A stretch of DNA of 64,000 nt from an uncultured Clostridia bacterium (lineage in GTDB: Bacteria; Bacillota; Clostridia; UBA1381): contig CAKSFT010000003.1 in the NCBI GenBank assembly GCA_934454145.1, positions 205,445 to 269,444 on the forward strand, written 5' to 3'. The translations under genes and the position numbers were made by a program. This document shows, piece by piece, positions 44,663-55,000 of the stretch; the stretch's first letter is position 1, and each line of letters begins with the position of its first letter. Under the pieces are notes generated by a model. It did not search any database. It was given only the letters and a program-made list of their open reading frames with translations, and had not been told where the DNA came from.

Positions 44663-46534
44663 ATGAAAAGAATAAGAAACAGATATTTGTTTATAATTGA
44701 TATCTTTTTGTGCATACTTGCTTATGTGCTTACAATCGGGATTGTATTTCCTGTTTCTGCAATAGAATTGTATTTTGTACCAGGAATAAAACTTATAGCA
44801 GTAACAACAGTTATTTATACGATTATGTTATCTACATTCGGCATTTACCATATTGATTGGAACTATGCCGGTGCAAATGAATATCTTAGGCTCATATTTG
44901 GAGTTGTAATAGCAGCAATCGGTAGTTTCTCATCGGGACTTTTTATAAATACCGATATTATTTTCCCCAAAATAAATATTGCTGCCAATGTGTTTATTAT
45001 TACAATGATTTGCGGCTTGAGGTTTACTGTTAGACTCGTATATAAAGCACATATGTTAAACAGTAAGCAAAAAGGTCCAAAAACGCTTATCATTGGTGCC
45101 GGTCGGCTTGCAGTTATGCTGCTTCGTGATATAGCAGATAATGAACATTTGAATTATGATGTTGTTGGTCTTATAGATGATGATGCAGACAAACAAAGAA
45201 CACATATATACAATTCATGTGTAATCGGAACAAGAAATGACATTACTCGTATATGCCGAGAAAAAAAGATTGAGCAGATTATTTTTGCAATACATAGCCT
45301 GTTACCAATTCAAAAAACAGAATTATTAGATATTTGCAGTAAAACAGGTGTGAAAGTCAGCATTATCCCAGGTGTAGAGGCAGCCTTAAACGGTAAGCTT
45401 CAACTTGGAAAAATGCGTGAGATTGAAATTGAAGATTTGCTTGAAAGAGCGCCGATAACACTGGATAACAAACTCATAAGAAATGAAATATGCGGTAAAA
45501 CGGTGATGGTTACGGGCGGTGGCGGCTCTATCGGCTCGGAGCTTTGCCGGCAGATTGTTAAATTTAAACCTGAACGCCTTGTCATACTGGATATATATGA
45601 AAATACAACCTATGAATTGCAGAATGAATTGGAAGAAAACTATCCAAATCAAAAACTTGATGTGTTGATTGCATCTGTACGAGACAAGCAACGCTTAGAT
45701 TCTATTTTTGAGAAATACAAACCGGATATAGTTTTTCATGCGGCAGCTCATAAGCATGTTCCGCTTATGGAATTTTCACCATGCGAAGCTATAAAAAATA
45801 ACATTTTCGGTACATACAACACAGCACGTGCAGCAATTGAATATGGGGTAAAAAGATTTGTGCTTATATCAACAGACAAAGCGGTTAATCCTACAAATGT
45901 TATGGGTGCAAGTAAACGAATGTGCGAAATGATTATTCAAACCATGCAGAACTGTGGGAAAACAGAATTTGCAGCAGTTCGGTTTGGTAATGTTCTCGGA
46001 TCAAACGGTTCTGTCATACCGAGATTCAGAAAACAAATTTCGGCAGGAGGCCCGGTTACTGTAACGCATCCGGAAATAACCCGCTTTTTCATGACCATTC
46101 CAGAGGCTGCACAGCTCGTTTTGCAGGCGGCAGCTTATGCAAAAGGCGGAGAAATATTTGTGCTTGATATGGGTAAACCTGTCAAAATATATGACCTCGC
46201 AAGGAAAATGATTTATTTGTCCGGACTGAAACCTGATGAAGATATTGAAATAAAATTCACGGGACTTCGAGCAGGAGAAAAACTTTACGAGGAGTTGCTT
46301 ATGAATGAGGAAGGCTTAAAGAAAACGGCTCACAGCAAAATTTTTGTAGGCAGTCCTATTGATATTGATTTCAATAAATTAAATGAAAAATTGGAAAAGT
46401 TAAGAAATGCAGTTCCGCAGGATGAGGATACCATAAAGCAGATTATATCGGAAGTTGTACCGACATATAAGTGTCCGGTAAAAAAACAATTATTTGCACT
46501 TGAAGCTGATAAAGAAATGCTAAGTGTAGTTTAA
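44663..46534 (+). CDS. Membrane UDP-GlcNAc 4,6-dehydratase (CapD/PglF/FlaA1 large type)
   Basis: 623 residues. Four N-terminal membrane helices (~8-125), then a CoA-binding-like Rossmann domain (LIIGAGRLAVMLLRDIAD) and the SDR catalytic domain (VTGGGGSIGSELCRQ; STDKAVNPTNVMGASKRMCE with Met-x3-Lys). The family makes UDP-4-keto-6-deoxy-GlcNAc. With the PglD-like and PglC-like genes this recalls the bacillosamine route, but no PglE aminotransferase is in the window. AATTCGGAGGA precedes the start. Confidence 0.92.
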   Translation: MKRIRNRYLFIIDIFLCILAYVLTIGIVFPVSAIELYFVPGIKLIAVTTVIYTIMLSTFGIYHIDWNYAGANEYLRLIFGVVIAAIGSFSSGLFINTDIIFPKINIAANVFIITMICGLRFTVRLVYKAHMLNSKQKGPKTLIIGAGRLAVMLLRDIADNEHLNYDVVGLIDDDADKQRTHIYNSCVIGTRNDITRICREKKIEQIIFAIHSLLPIQKTELLDICSKTGVKVSIIPGVEAALNGKLQLGKMREIEIEDLLERAPITLDNKLIRNEICGKTVMVTGGGGSIGSELCRQIVKFKPERLVILDIYENTTYELQNELEENYPNQKLDVLIASVRDKQRLDSIFEKYKPDIVFHAAAHKHVPLMEFSPCEAIKNNIFGTYNTARAAIEYGVKRFVLISTDKAVNPTNVMGASKRMCEMIIQTMQNCGKTEFAAVRFGNVLGSNGSVIPRFRKQISAGGPVTVTHPEITRFFMTIPEAAQLVLQAAAYAKGGEIFVLDMGKPVKIYDLARKMIYLSGLKPDEDIEIKFTGLRAGEKLYEELLMNEEGLKKTAHSKIFVGSPIDIDFNKLNEKLEKLRNAVPQDEDTIKQIISEVVPTYKCPVKKQLFALEADKEMLSVV

Positions 46535-46560
46535 AAAAGAATTTAAGGAGGTGGCAAATA

Positions 46561-46872
46561 ATGCGTATTAAAAACAGCTTTTTAGCGATATATGCCTTTT
46601 TTTCAGCATTGTGCATAGGAGCGATTATGCTGAATTTCAGAATTATAAAGCCGTATCAATGTGAAGTTGATTATAGTGCTGCTGTTATTTGCAAACCTCC
46701 TTTTGAGATTTTAATGATAATACTCTGTTATTTGTTTGGACGAGTTATACAAGGTTCTCCTTCCTTTTCGGATGGTAAACGTGTTAATTGGATTGTACGG
46801 GTTTTCACTACACCGAATTTAGATATATACTCTAACGAACGAGAAATAACCAATGCTTACCAATTCAAATAA
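46561..46872 (+). CDS. Small two-helix membrane protein
   Basis: 103 residues, TTAAGGAGGTGG upstream. Membrane helices at ~5-25 and ~45-62. I recognise no family. It is 26 nt after the dehydratase and 14 nt before the SLH protein, which ties the surface protein to the EPS transcript. Confidence 0.6.
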   Translation: MRIKNSFLAIYAFFSALCIGAIMLNFRIIKPYQCEVDYSAAVICKPPFEILMIILCYLFGRVIQGSPSFSDGKRVNWIVRVFTTPNLDIYSNEREITNAYQFK

Positions 46873-46886
46873 AGGAGTTTAGAATT

Positions 46887-48710
46887 ATGAAATTAAAAAG
46901 ACTTACTGCGTCATTGCTGACGCTTATAATGCTCTTATCTTCCGTATGTGTGTGCTTTGCGGCAGACAGCAATTATGACAAGATTAAGAATTATGTAGAT
47001 AAAATTGCACCAAGCGGCGAAATTACAATCAGCGACCTTTCAAACACATTGAAGGTAGGAACTTCTTCATCAGATTTAAAAGCTGAGGATATTAGTGTAA
47101 GACGAAATACGGATCTTACCTACTCTTCCTCCCTTGATATGTCAGATGTCAGAACAAAATATGAAACAATAATGACGGCAATAAACCTGCTTGATACCGA
47201 ATTAAAGGACATTGTCAACAATTCCGATGTATCCGGAGAGTTTGTTATTGATATAACTTATGATGAAAAACTTGACATAAGCGCGATAACGGAGAATAAT
47301 TTTACAGAACTCAACAATGAGATTTTTGATGCTGAAAATATTTCTGTTACCTATCCCGCCAAAGGCTCAATGAAAATTCAAGTAAAGATCAGTGCGGATA
47401 AAAAGGTGTCAAATGTTTCTGCTGACAAGCTTTCAGACATTACATATCGTGTAAGCAATGTTAAAACAACCGAAAACGGAGGGCCATATGCTGTAAAAGT
47501 TTCGATGAATGGTTATGTTGCTTTTAATGCGGATAATAAAGAATACGCAAGAATAAAGTTTACATCGCCCGAAACTGTACGAAATGTAACTGTGTATACT
47601 CAAAGCAGCGGAGGACGCCGTCCTTCAAATACAAATAAGACAATAAAATTTGATTCTGACGGCGGAAGTAATATTCCGAATCAAACAATAACAAGCGGCA
47701 GCAACGCTTCCGTACCAGCCGCCCCTACAAAAGAAGGCTTTACTTTTGAAGGCTGGTATACAGATGCTGAACTGACAAAACCATATGATTTTAACAGTAA
47801 AGTTACTGAAAATATCACATTGTATGCCAAGTGGACTAAGATAGATGAAACACAAAATAAATCCGAAATAATTGTAAAAGGACTTGAAAACAAGGAACTT
47901 ATACTGAATGATGATAAAACTGTTGATTTTTCAAAGCTTGAAACGCCGACAAGAGATGGTTTTATTTTCGGCGGTTGGTATACAGATGAGAACTGTCAAA
48001 ACAGACTTACCGAAGAAACTGTCATTGAAGACGGAAATATTTACGGAAAGTGGATCAACAATCGTACTCCTGCATTGTTAAATGCCGCAGATCATATAGC
48101 GTACATAAACGGATATCCCGATAAAACCGTAAAACCGGAAAACAATATAACAAGAGAAGAAGTTGCAGCAATTATATACCGTTTAATGAACGAAGATGCT
48201 CAAAAGGAATTCTCGGGTAAAGAACCGACATTTACAGACATCTCAAAATCTGATTGGTCATATGAGTCAGTTGCTGTTGTAGCTGCTGCCGGGCTGATAA
48301 GCGGATACGAAGATAGTACATTCAGACCGGGCAATGCAATAACAAGAGCTGAATTTGCGGCTATGCTTTCAAGACTTTATACGGATATTGATATAGCCTA
48401 TGCCATAGATTTTAATGATATACATGGTCATTGGGCAGAAAATGATATCAAAAAGCTTTCTGCTCTTGAATGTATCTCAGGATACGAAGACGGCACATTC
48501 AGACCTGAACAGTTGATAACACGAGCTGAAGCAATAGTGATTATTAACAGGATTCTTGTAAGATACGCTAACCATGACGGCATAAGCAGCAACGCAAATA
48601 CATGGGCGGATAATGGCACGGATAAATGGTATTATTATCCGGTCCTTGAAGCCACCAATGCTCATGATTATAGCAGAGCAGCGGATCAGTATAACGAAAA
48701 TTGGAATTAG
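46887..48710 (+). CDS. SLH surface protein with InlB B-repeats
   Basis: 607 residues with AAAGGAG upstream. The signal peptide is ~1-26 (VCFAAD). A helical/beta N-terminal region (~27-240) is followed by two InlB/Flg_new repeats (~250-320: SDGGSNIPNQTI...PTKEGFTFEGWYTD; ~345-392: TRDGFIFGGWYTD). Three SLH domains end the protein (GYPDKTVKPENNITREE; GYEDSTFRPGNAITRAE; GYEDGTFRPEQLITRAE). It is the last gene of the EPS operon and would share the phase switch. Confidence 0.88.
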   Translation: MKLKRLTASLLTLIMLLSSVCVCFAADSNYDKIKNYVDKIAPSGEITISDLSNTLKVGTSSSDLKAEDISVRRNTDLTYSSSLDMSDVRTKYETIMTAINLLDTELKDIVNNSDVSGEFVIDITYDEKLDISAITENNFTELNNEIFDAENISVTYPAKGSMKIQVKISADKKVSNVSADKLSDITYRVSNVKTTENGGPYAVKVSMNGYVAFNADNKEYARIKFTSPETVRNVTVYTQSSGGRRPSNTNKTIKFDSDGGSNIPNQTITSGSNASVPAAPTKEGFTFEGWYTDAELTKPYDFNSKVTENITLYAKWTKIDETQNKSEIIVKGLENKELILNDDKTVDFSKLETPTRDGFIFGGWYTDENCQNRLTEETVIEDGNIYGKWINNRTPALLNAADHIAYINGYPDKTVKPENNITREEVAAIIYRLMNEDAQKEFSGKEPTFTDISKSDWSYESVAVVAAAGLISGYEDSTFRPGNAITRAEFAAMLSRLYTDIDIAYAIDFNDIHGHWAENDIKKLSALECISGYEDGTFRPEQLITRAEAIVIINRILVRYANHDGISSNANTWADNGTDKWYYYPVLEATNAHDYSRAADQYNENWN

Positions 48711-48732
48711 TTTTGTAATTAAATAACGGGTA

Positions 48733-48770
48733 AAAGACCTCCTGTTATCATTATAGCGGGAGGTCTTATT
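48733..48770 (+). terminator. Terminator-like hairpin ending the EPS operon
   Basis: AAGACCTCC (48734-48742) with GGAGGTCTT (48759-48767), extended by five more pairs inward to a 6-nt loop. The T-run is short (TTATT) but the stem is long, so it is probably the end of the operon. Confidence 0.75.
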
Positions 48771-48783
48771 GCCTAAAAGGTAG

Positions 48784-48999
48784 ATGAGCAGAATGATTGG
48801 GTTTGGTATAGTTTTAGTTGTAGGTATAATAATTCTATGTTTGTATATTGAATGTTATATTCCATTTAAGAACACACGCGAATACATACAAATGGAAATA
48901 AACCGTTCTTATACGCAAGAAGAATATGAGTACTGGAAAAGCGAAATGAAAAAGCTTTATCTTAAAAGCATTCCTATAATACGATGGATTATAAAATGA
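48784..48999 (+). CDS. Small membrane protein
   Basis: 71 residues. One membrane helix at ~4-26 (MIGFGIVLVVGIIILCLYIE) and a charged helix after it. The start may be 48784 or the ATG at 48793; AAAAGGTAG is the only ribosome-like site. Function unknown. Confidence 0.5.
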   Translation: MSRMIGFGIVLVVGIIILCLYIECYIPFKNTREYIQMEINRSYTQEEYEYWKSEMKKLYLKSIPIIRWIIK

Positions 49000-49034
49000 T
49001 AAGGCTATTTTGAAAACTTGTAAGGAGTATCTAA

Positions 49035-50000
49035 ATGCGGATTTCGAGGCGTTTGCAAAAATATTTAAAAAATAGAGATGATGAACTATTTGCAAAAATA
49101 GAAAATGAGGCATATAAGACTGATAATAAGTTTCTAAACGCTAAAATTACCATAGTTTTAGGTTTTACTGCGTTACTTGTAACTATTTCATCTGCTGCCA
49201 GTTTTGTTACCATATATAAATATGACGAAAAAATTCAAGAATTGCAGAACAATTCAAATTCAACAAAGTATTTGATTATGGCAGGACGAGCTGCATCAAC
49301 CAGCGAAAGAATAAATAACTACACATTAGCAATAAATTATGACAATAAGAATCCATTTTTATATTATGCAAGAGCAGATATATACTATGAGGATGAAGGA
49401 TTGCCGGAAATGGCGTTGAAGGATTGTAATCAGGCCTTAAAATATGATGCTTTCTATACAAACGCTCTTTTTCTGAGAGGAAAAATATACTTTGAAAAAG
49501 CACAATACTCTCTATCTGTAGAGGATTTTAAAAATTATTGTGCTGTTGAAAATAATACTGAAGAGGTCAACACGTATATTGGATATGCATATTATTTTAT
49601 GGATGATATAAAAAGTGCTGTGCAATATTTTGACATGCTTGAAGAAAAGCCTACTTTTCCAAGCAATATTGAAGGCGATTATGAACAAGAAGCAATCATA
49701 TCGGACTGTTATTTGAAAATAGGCAGCTACTTAAAAGCAAAATACTTTTTAAATCCTCTTATAGAAAAACGCTGTTCCCGGCATAGGATTGAATTCATAG
49801 CAAACAAATTAATTGAAATTTACAAAGCTGAAGGTGATTTACAATCAGTTTCTGTATTAGAAAAAATGCTTGAAGAAATGGATTCACAGTACGAAAAAAT
49901 AAGAAAAATGACATATGACACTGTTGAGATTCAAGGAATAGAAACCTATCAGATACTATACCACGAGCTTATGGTACGAACAAGTGAAGCGCTGGATTGA
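49035..50000 (+). CDS. Membrane-anchored TPR protein
   Basis: 321 residues behind AAGGAGT. A basic N-terminus is followed by a membrane helix at ~36-58 (AKITIVLGFTALLVTISSAA). From ~90 on, TPR-like helix pairs recur (FLYYARADIYYEDEGLPEMALKD in shape, ALFLRGKIYFEKAQYSLSVE, TYIGYAYYFMDDIKSAVQ). It probably acts as a scaffold at the outer face or cytosolic side; the topology is not certain. Confidence 0.7.
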   Translation: MRISRRLQKYLKNRDDELFAKIENEAYKTDNKFLNAKITIVLGFTALLVTISSAASFVTIYKYDEKIQELQNNSNSTKYLIMAGRAASTSERINNYTLAINYDNKNPFLYYARADIYYEDEGLPEMALKDCNQALKYDAFYTNALFLRGKIYFEKAQYSLSVEDFKNYCAVENNTEEVNTYIGYAYYFMDDIKSAVQYFDMLEEKPTFPSNIEGDYEQEAIISDCYLKIGSYLKAKYFLNPLIEKRCSRHRIEFIANKLIEIYKAEGDLQSVSVLEKMLEEMDSQYEKIRKMTYDTVEIQGIETYQILYHELMVRTSEALD

Positions 50001-50047
50001 ATGATAAAAAATACATTGTGCATACTGATGATTTTGCGGTGGTTATA

Positions 50048-50076
50048 TTGAAAATATCTGAAAAATATGTTATAAT
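50048..50076 (+). promoter_or_regulatory. Sigma-A promoter for the dockerin/protease group
   Basis: TTGAAA (50048-50053), 17-nt spacer, TATAAT (50071-50076). Transcription likely begins near 50083, about 165 nt ahead of the first start codon. Confidence 0.85.
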
Positions 50077-50082
50077 ATTAAC

Positions 50083-50249
50083 AGGAATAATTAACCATAA
50101 GGAGAACATATGTCGATGTAGTTATATTAGGGGGCGAAAAATAAATAGTTCGGCTTAATATAGGCAAAAGTAATTAATTGGTGGCATATGAAAGTTGCTG
50201 TCTTTACTTTTGCTATTTTTATTTTAAACAAGAAAGAAAGGAAAACAAC
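50083..50249 (+). promoter_or_regulatory. Structured leader with attenuator-like hairpin
   Basis: The leader has AAGGAG followed by a three-codon reading frame (ATG TCG ATG TAG, 50110-50121). A hairpin follows (TATATTA 50123-50129 with TAATATA 50156-50162, plus an inner GCGAA/TTCGGC). Then comes a terminator-like stem GCAAAAGTAA (50164-50173) with TTACTTTTGC (50204-50213) and TATTTTTATTTT. The layout fits an attenuator or riboswitch, but it does not match a ligand class I know. Confidence 0.5.
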
Positions 50250-52082
50250 ATGAAAAAACTTAAAAGAATAGCAGCGTCTATTATTGCTATGCATATGTTA
50301 ATGGGGACAGCGTTTGCTGAAACCGATACAATGACATATAAGGCAAATATGGAAAACGGAGAAGTTAGCATTGAAGAAAAAGATCTAACAGGTGAGATTG
50401 ATAATTCAAATCTTGAAGTTACTGTCATAAAACAACAAGGCGAAACAAGGACAACAATATTTACCGGAAAATTAAAGGACTATGATAATGGCCGCTGGAT
50501 AAATCTTGATTTTTCGGAAATACAATTTGCATTGATTTTTGATTGGGATACAATGGAAAATGAAGCAATTTGTATTGTTCCGATTACTGAAAACAGCTCA
50601 AAGTCAGATATAGAAACAAAAATTGATTCTGACGCAAACAAAACTATTTATCAAAACTCAGTAGCACGGACAACAAGCGGTGATATTAAAGCGGATATTT
50701 CACTCTTATATGATAACTCATACAGTGAATGTGTGCTGAATGCCGGAGAAGATTTAACGGCGGAAGTTAAATTGGAAAATCTGAATAGCGAATCTGCTGC
50801 CGATGTAAGCGTTATGCTTGCTTTGTATGACGAACATTCAAAGCTGATCGGAATAAAAATGGATTCAAAAAGTATAGCAGCTTCGGGAACGGACACCATT
50901 AAACCTACAATAACCGTTCCGAGTGATAATACCGCTGCATCTGCAAAGGTTATGATTTGGGGCAGCTCTAATATGATGCCGTACACCAATGCAATAACAT
51001 TAACCGTTACAGGCTCTGATTTCTTTGGTGATGACTATAATCTGGCGGTCAATATGGAGGACAGAAATTCAGCGAACGGTATGATAAATTCCGAAAATGA
51101 TATTGATATATTTGAGTTTAAAGCGTTAAAGGACGGGTTATACACCTTTGAATCATACGGACAGACAGATACATATGCTTCACTGAGCAATAAAACCTCT
51201 CCGACAACAATAATTAAGTCTGATGACAACGGCGGTGCAGATAATAATTTCAGAATATCGGCAACGCTGGAAGCAAACAACTCATATTATCTGAAGGTCG
51301 GCGGACACGGAACAGGAAAATACAGAGTAGTATCGAATTATGCAATAGGTAATGTTTTCGGTACGGTCAGTCCCGTAAAGGCAACGGGTGATGCGGAATT
51401 TGACAAGCTTATAGAAAGCAAATGCGGTTTGTATACATTCGACAGCAACGATTTTGTGGCTCAAATGCACTTGCAGGAATATACTTCCGAGAATGACGAA
51501 TATGCAAGATTTTCACTGATCGGTGTATCGGCAGGAGAATATCTTGTGAAAACATCCCGACCGGGATATTTGTCGAGATATTCAAAAATCGCATTGAATG
51601 ATAATGCAGTAGATTTGGGAACTAAAGTGCTGATTGCAGGCGATGTTAATGATGACGGCGTAATAGATACAAATGATTTGACACTTCTCAGAGCAGCCTT
51701 AAACAGTGAGTATGGTGACAACAATTATACCGTTAATGCGGATTTTAACGGGGATAAGGTTATAGACAGTACCGATGAAAGTATACTTAATTCAAATATC
51801 GAAAAAACCTCGAACGAGTATAACGAAAATGTGAATTATATCATATTTGGTGTTACGGTAAGTAATTATAATGCCGTTATTTCGGGTAAGGCACAGGCAG
51901 CAAGCACGGTTTCGTGTTCGGTATACAGAGGCGATATATTGGTTTCCGATGAAAACCTTACATGTGGTGCTGACGGCTCTTTTGAAACAGAGGTTGAACT
52001 TACTCAGACAGGAACATACACGATTGTCATAACCTCAGACAACAGAGCTTTTGACGCTGTGAAGTCTATAGACTGCAATTAA
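50250..52082 (+). CDS. Secreted dockerin-containing protein
   Basis: 610 residues from the ATG at 50250 after AAGAAAGGAAAA. The signal peptide is ~1-22 (GTAFAETD). A beta-rich region follows, then a PPC-like domain at ~260-375 (NSENDIDIFEFKALKDGLYT; SYYLKVGGHGTGKYRV). A type I dockerin lies at ~465-520 with paired calcium loops (GDVNDDGVIDTNDL; ADFNGDKVIDSTDE). A further beta domain ends the protein. Dockerins bind cohesins; none is in the window. It is 14 nt before the protease gene. Confidence 0.85.
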   Translation: MKKLKRIAASIIAMHMLMGTAFAETDTMTYKANMENGEVSIEEKDLTGEIDNSNLEVTVIKQQGETRTTIFTGKLKDYDNGRWINLDFSEIQFALIFDWDTMENEAICIVPITENSSKSDIETKIDSDANKTIYQNSVARTTSGDIKADISLLYDNSYSECVLNAGEDLTAEVKLENLNSESAADVSVMLALYDEHSKLIGIKMDSKSIAASGTDTIKPTITVPSDNTAASAKVMIWGSSNMMPYTNAITLTVTGSDFFGDDYNLAVNMEDRNSANGMINSENDIDIFEFKALKDGLYTFESYGQTDTYASLSNKTSPTTIIKSDDNGGADNNFRISATLEANNSYYLKVGGHGTGKYRVVSNYAIGNVFGTVSPVKATGDAEFDKLIESKCGLYTFDSNDFVAQMHLQEYTSENDEYARFSLIGVSAGEYLVKTSRPGYLSRYSKIALNDNAVDLGTKVLIAGDVNDDGVIDTNDLTLLRAALNSEYGDNNYTVNADFNGDKVIDSTDESILNSNIEKTSNEYNENVNYIIFGVTVSNYNAVISGKAQAASTVSCSVYRGDILVSDENLTCGADGSFETEVELTQTGTYTIVITSDNRAFDAVKSIDCN

Positions 52083-52096
52083 GGGGGATATTACAA

Positions 52097-55000
52097 ATGA
52101 GATATATGAAAAAACTGACGGCAGCAATTATATCGGTTTCTCTATGTGCAACAAATCTTGTCGCATTTGCGGAAGTTTCCGATAAACAGACAATACAGGA
52201 TTATTTTGAAACAAAGAGTTCCGATGACAGAGAAACAACGGAAATTATCGTTTCATTTTCCGGTGATATAAAAAGCGATAATATAAACAGCATAGACAGT
52301 ATTATTCAAGACGGTTTGAAAATAAGCTCGGATAAAGAAATGGAGATTGGGGATATATCCAAACCGGCCGAGCCTGTAACAAAAATAGATACATCTTTGG
52401 AAAAGGTTCTTGACGAAAATACGGTGCTGATTAAAACTAATGATGTTGAAACAACACTGCAAGCGTTAAAAAGCAATGAAAATGTAGTATACGCACAACC
52501 CAACTATCGGTTATATACAGCTTCGGAAGATGCGCTCAACAGTAAACTCTGGGCTATGGAAAACAAAGGACAAATTATAAACGGTACACAGGGCAATGAA
52601 AAAGCCGATTTGAATATTCAGGCTGCATGGGACATAACGAGAGGCTCTGAAGATGTTGTTGTAGCGGTGCTGGATACGGGAATTGATATAACCCACCCCG
52701 CATTAGCCGGAAGCATTTGGGTAAATGCTGATGAGCAGTCAAACGGATCCGACAGTGACGGGAACGGCTATATTGATGATATAAACGGCTGGGATTTTGT
52801 CAATAATGATTCAAGTGTGTTTGACAAAGCTGAAATTGACGAACACGGAACACATATGGCAGGAATTATTGCGGCAAACGGTCAAAACGGCGTGTACGGT
52901 GTTGCGCCGAATGTGAAAATAATGCCGCTTAAAGTTATGGAAAATGACAGCGGTTATACTTCGGACATCATAGAAGCAATAGGCTATGCGGAAGCAAACG
53001 GAGCTAAAATCGTGAATTGCAGTTTTGCCGGACTTGATTATAACCCGGCTCTTGAGGACGCTATCAGCAAATCTGATATGCTTTTCGTTACGGCTGCCGG
53101 AAACTTCGCAACAAGCACCGATAATTTAGTTGCTTTCCCTGCCTGCTATGATTGCAAAAATATTATTTCAGTAGGAGCGTCCGACAATACAGGCAGTATC
53201 GCTGCTCTTTCCTCATATGGTGATTTGGTAAATGTATATGCACCCGGAACAGGAATATATAGTACATTACCTGATGAACAATATGACTTTAAGGACGGAA
53301 CTTCCTGCTCTGCTGCGTATGTTTCGGGAATTGCTGCGCTGTTGTATTCCGAATATCCGGAATTGACGGCAGAACAAGCAAAGGAAGCCATTTGCACTAA
53401 ACCCAACGGTGACGAAATGCAGATTCTCAGCAACTCGGAAACACAGCTTGACGCAAAGGCTATATTACAATTTGATCTTGATCACGCAATATCATCTTTC
53501 CGGGATTTTATACCGCTTGATTCGGATAACAGCAACAAACAAAATGCGTATTGTTTCAGCTTTACAGAAGAAAACGGAATAAAGTGCAAAATTGATATGT
53601 CAGGTGAATTTGCGGGACGATTGACTATATCCGCAGCAATTAAATCTGATGAAGATACTACTGTTTTTCAGAGTGATATTTCAGATAGTAACACTGTGAT
53701 AGCTGTAAATAATATTGAAGACAATACTGAATATAATTTTGTACTTACAGTAAACAACGAAGTTTATAACGGAAAATTGATGAGATGCTTGTCTGATGAT
53801 AATTACTATTATGCAGAATATTATAACATAGTAAAGAATACAGAAGATGATAATCCGTCATTAATGACTGCAGATGTTTCGCTGCAAGCCTCAAAGAACG
53901 AGGGCGAACCGAATAATTCAATGGGCAGTGCGCTTACAGTTAATAGTGATGATACTGTCGCCGGCACTTTGTCATCAGCATCTGATGTCGATTGGTTCAA
54001 AGTGAAATTTTCTTCAAACGGCGTTGCAAACTTTTGGCTTGGTAATGTCCCGGCAAATTGTAATTACCAATTAGAGTTATATAATGCATCGGGAACAAAC
54101 ATAGCCGGTTCTTATAATGGCGACGGGCAACAGGAATTAATTCCATTTTACGGAGTTAGCGCCAATGTTTGGTACTATGTTAAAATATATAGCGCTAAAG
54201 GCAGCAGTACAACAAGCAGTTATACTTTCAGAACAAAATGGTATCCGCCCAAAGACAGCTATGAAAGCAATGATACATTTGCATCTGCAACATCATTGAC
54301 TTTAAATAGAAGTAAAACGGCTACAATCAACCATCCGGACGATGTGGATTTCTATAAATTTACTATATCGGGTGAAAACTATGTAGATGTACTTCTGTCC
54401 GGAATACCTTCCGGATGTGTATATGATATGGCAGTATACAATGGACGTGGCGATAGCTATTTGTTGACAACTGTTACAGGGAGCGGTACAACGCGGGAAT
54501 ACACGGCAACATTAAATTCGGGGACATACTATGTCAAGATTTACTCGCGCAATCAATCTACGTATGGCAGTTCAAAATACACAATAAAGGCATGTGCAAG
54601 CGCAACACGAAATTTGACATTAGATACAAGTAAATCGGATAGTTTTAGCGGAACAGACCGAACAACCTATTTGTTTAGTGTATCACAAAATACGGGAGTT
54701 CGTTTTGTATTATCCGGTTACAGCAGTTCGACAATGATTGCAATGGCTCTGTATAAGAAAACAACATCCGGTTGGACTTTGATTGCGGCGGGAAATGGAA
54801 AACTTACAGCGTCTATTGAAAACGGAAATTATAGGCTTACGCTTATGAGGGCAAGCGGAACTGCAAATTCGTACACAATTACATCTACCACGACCACCAC
54901 TGCAAAAGAAGCGGATATTACATTATCAAATTTCCCAGCTGCAATGAATTCGGGCGATACAAAAGCAGCTTCGGTTACAGTAACAAATAACGGCATGAAC

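Noticed and set aside
50083..50249. c-di-GMP riboswitch
   Set aside because: The GGGCGAAA stretch looks suggestive, but the GEMM core around CACG and GGGCAAACC is absent.
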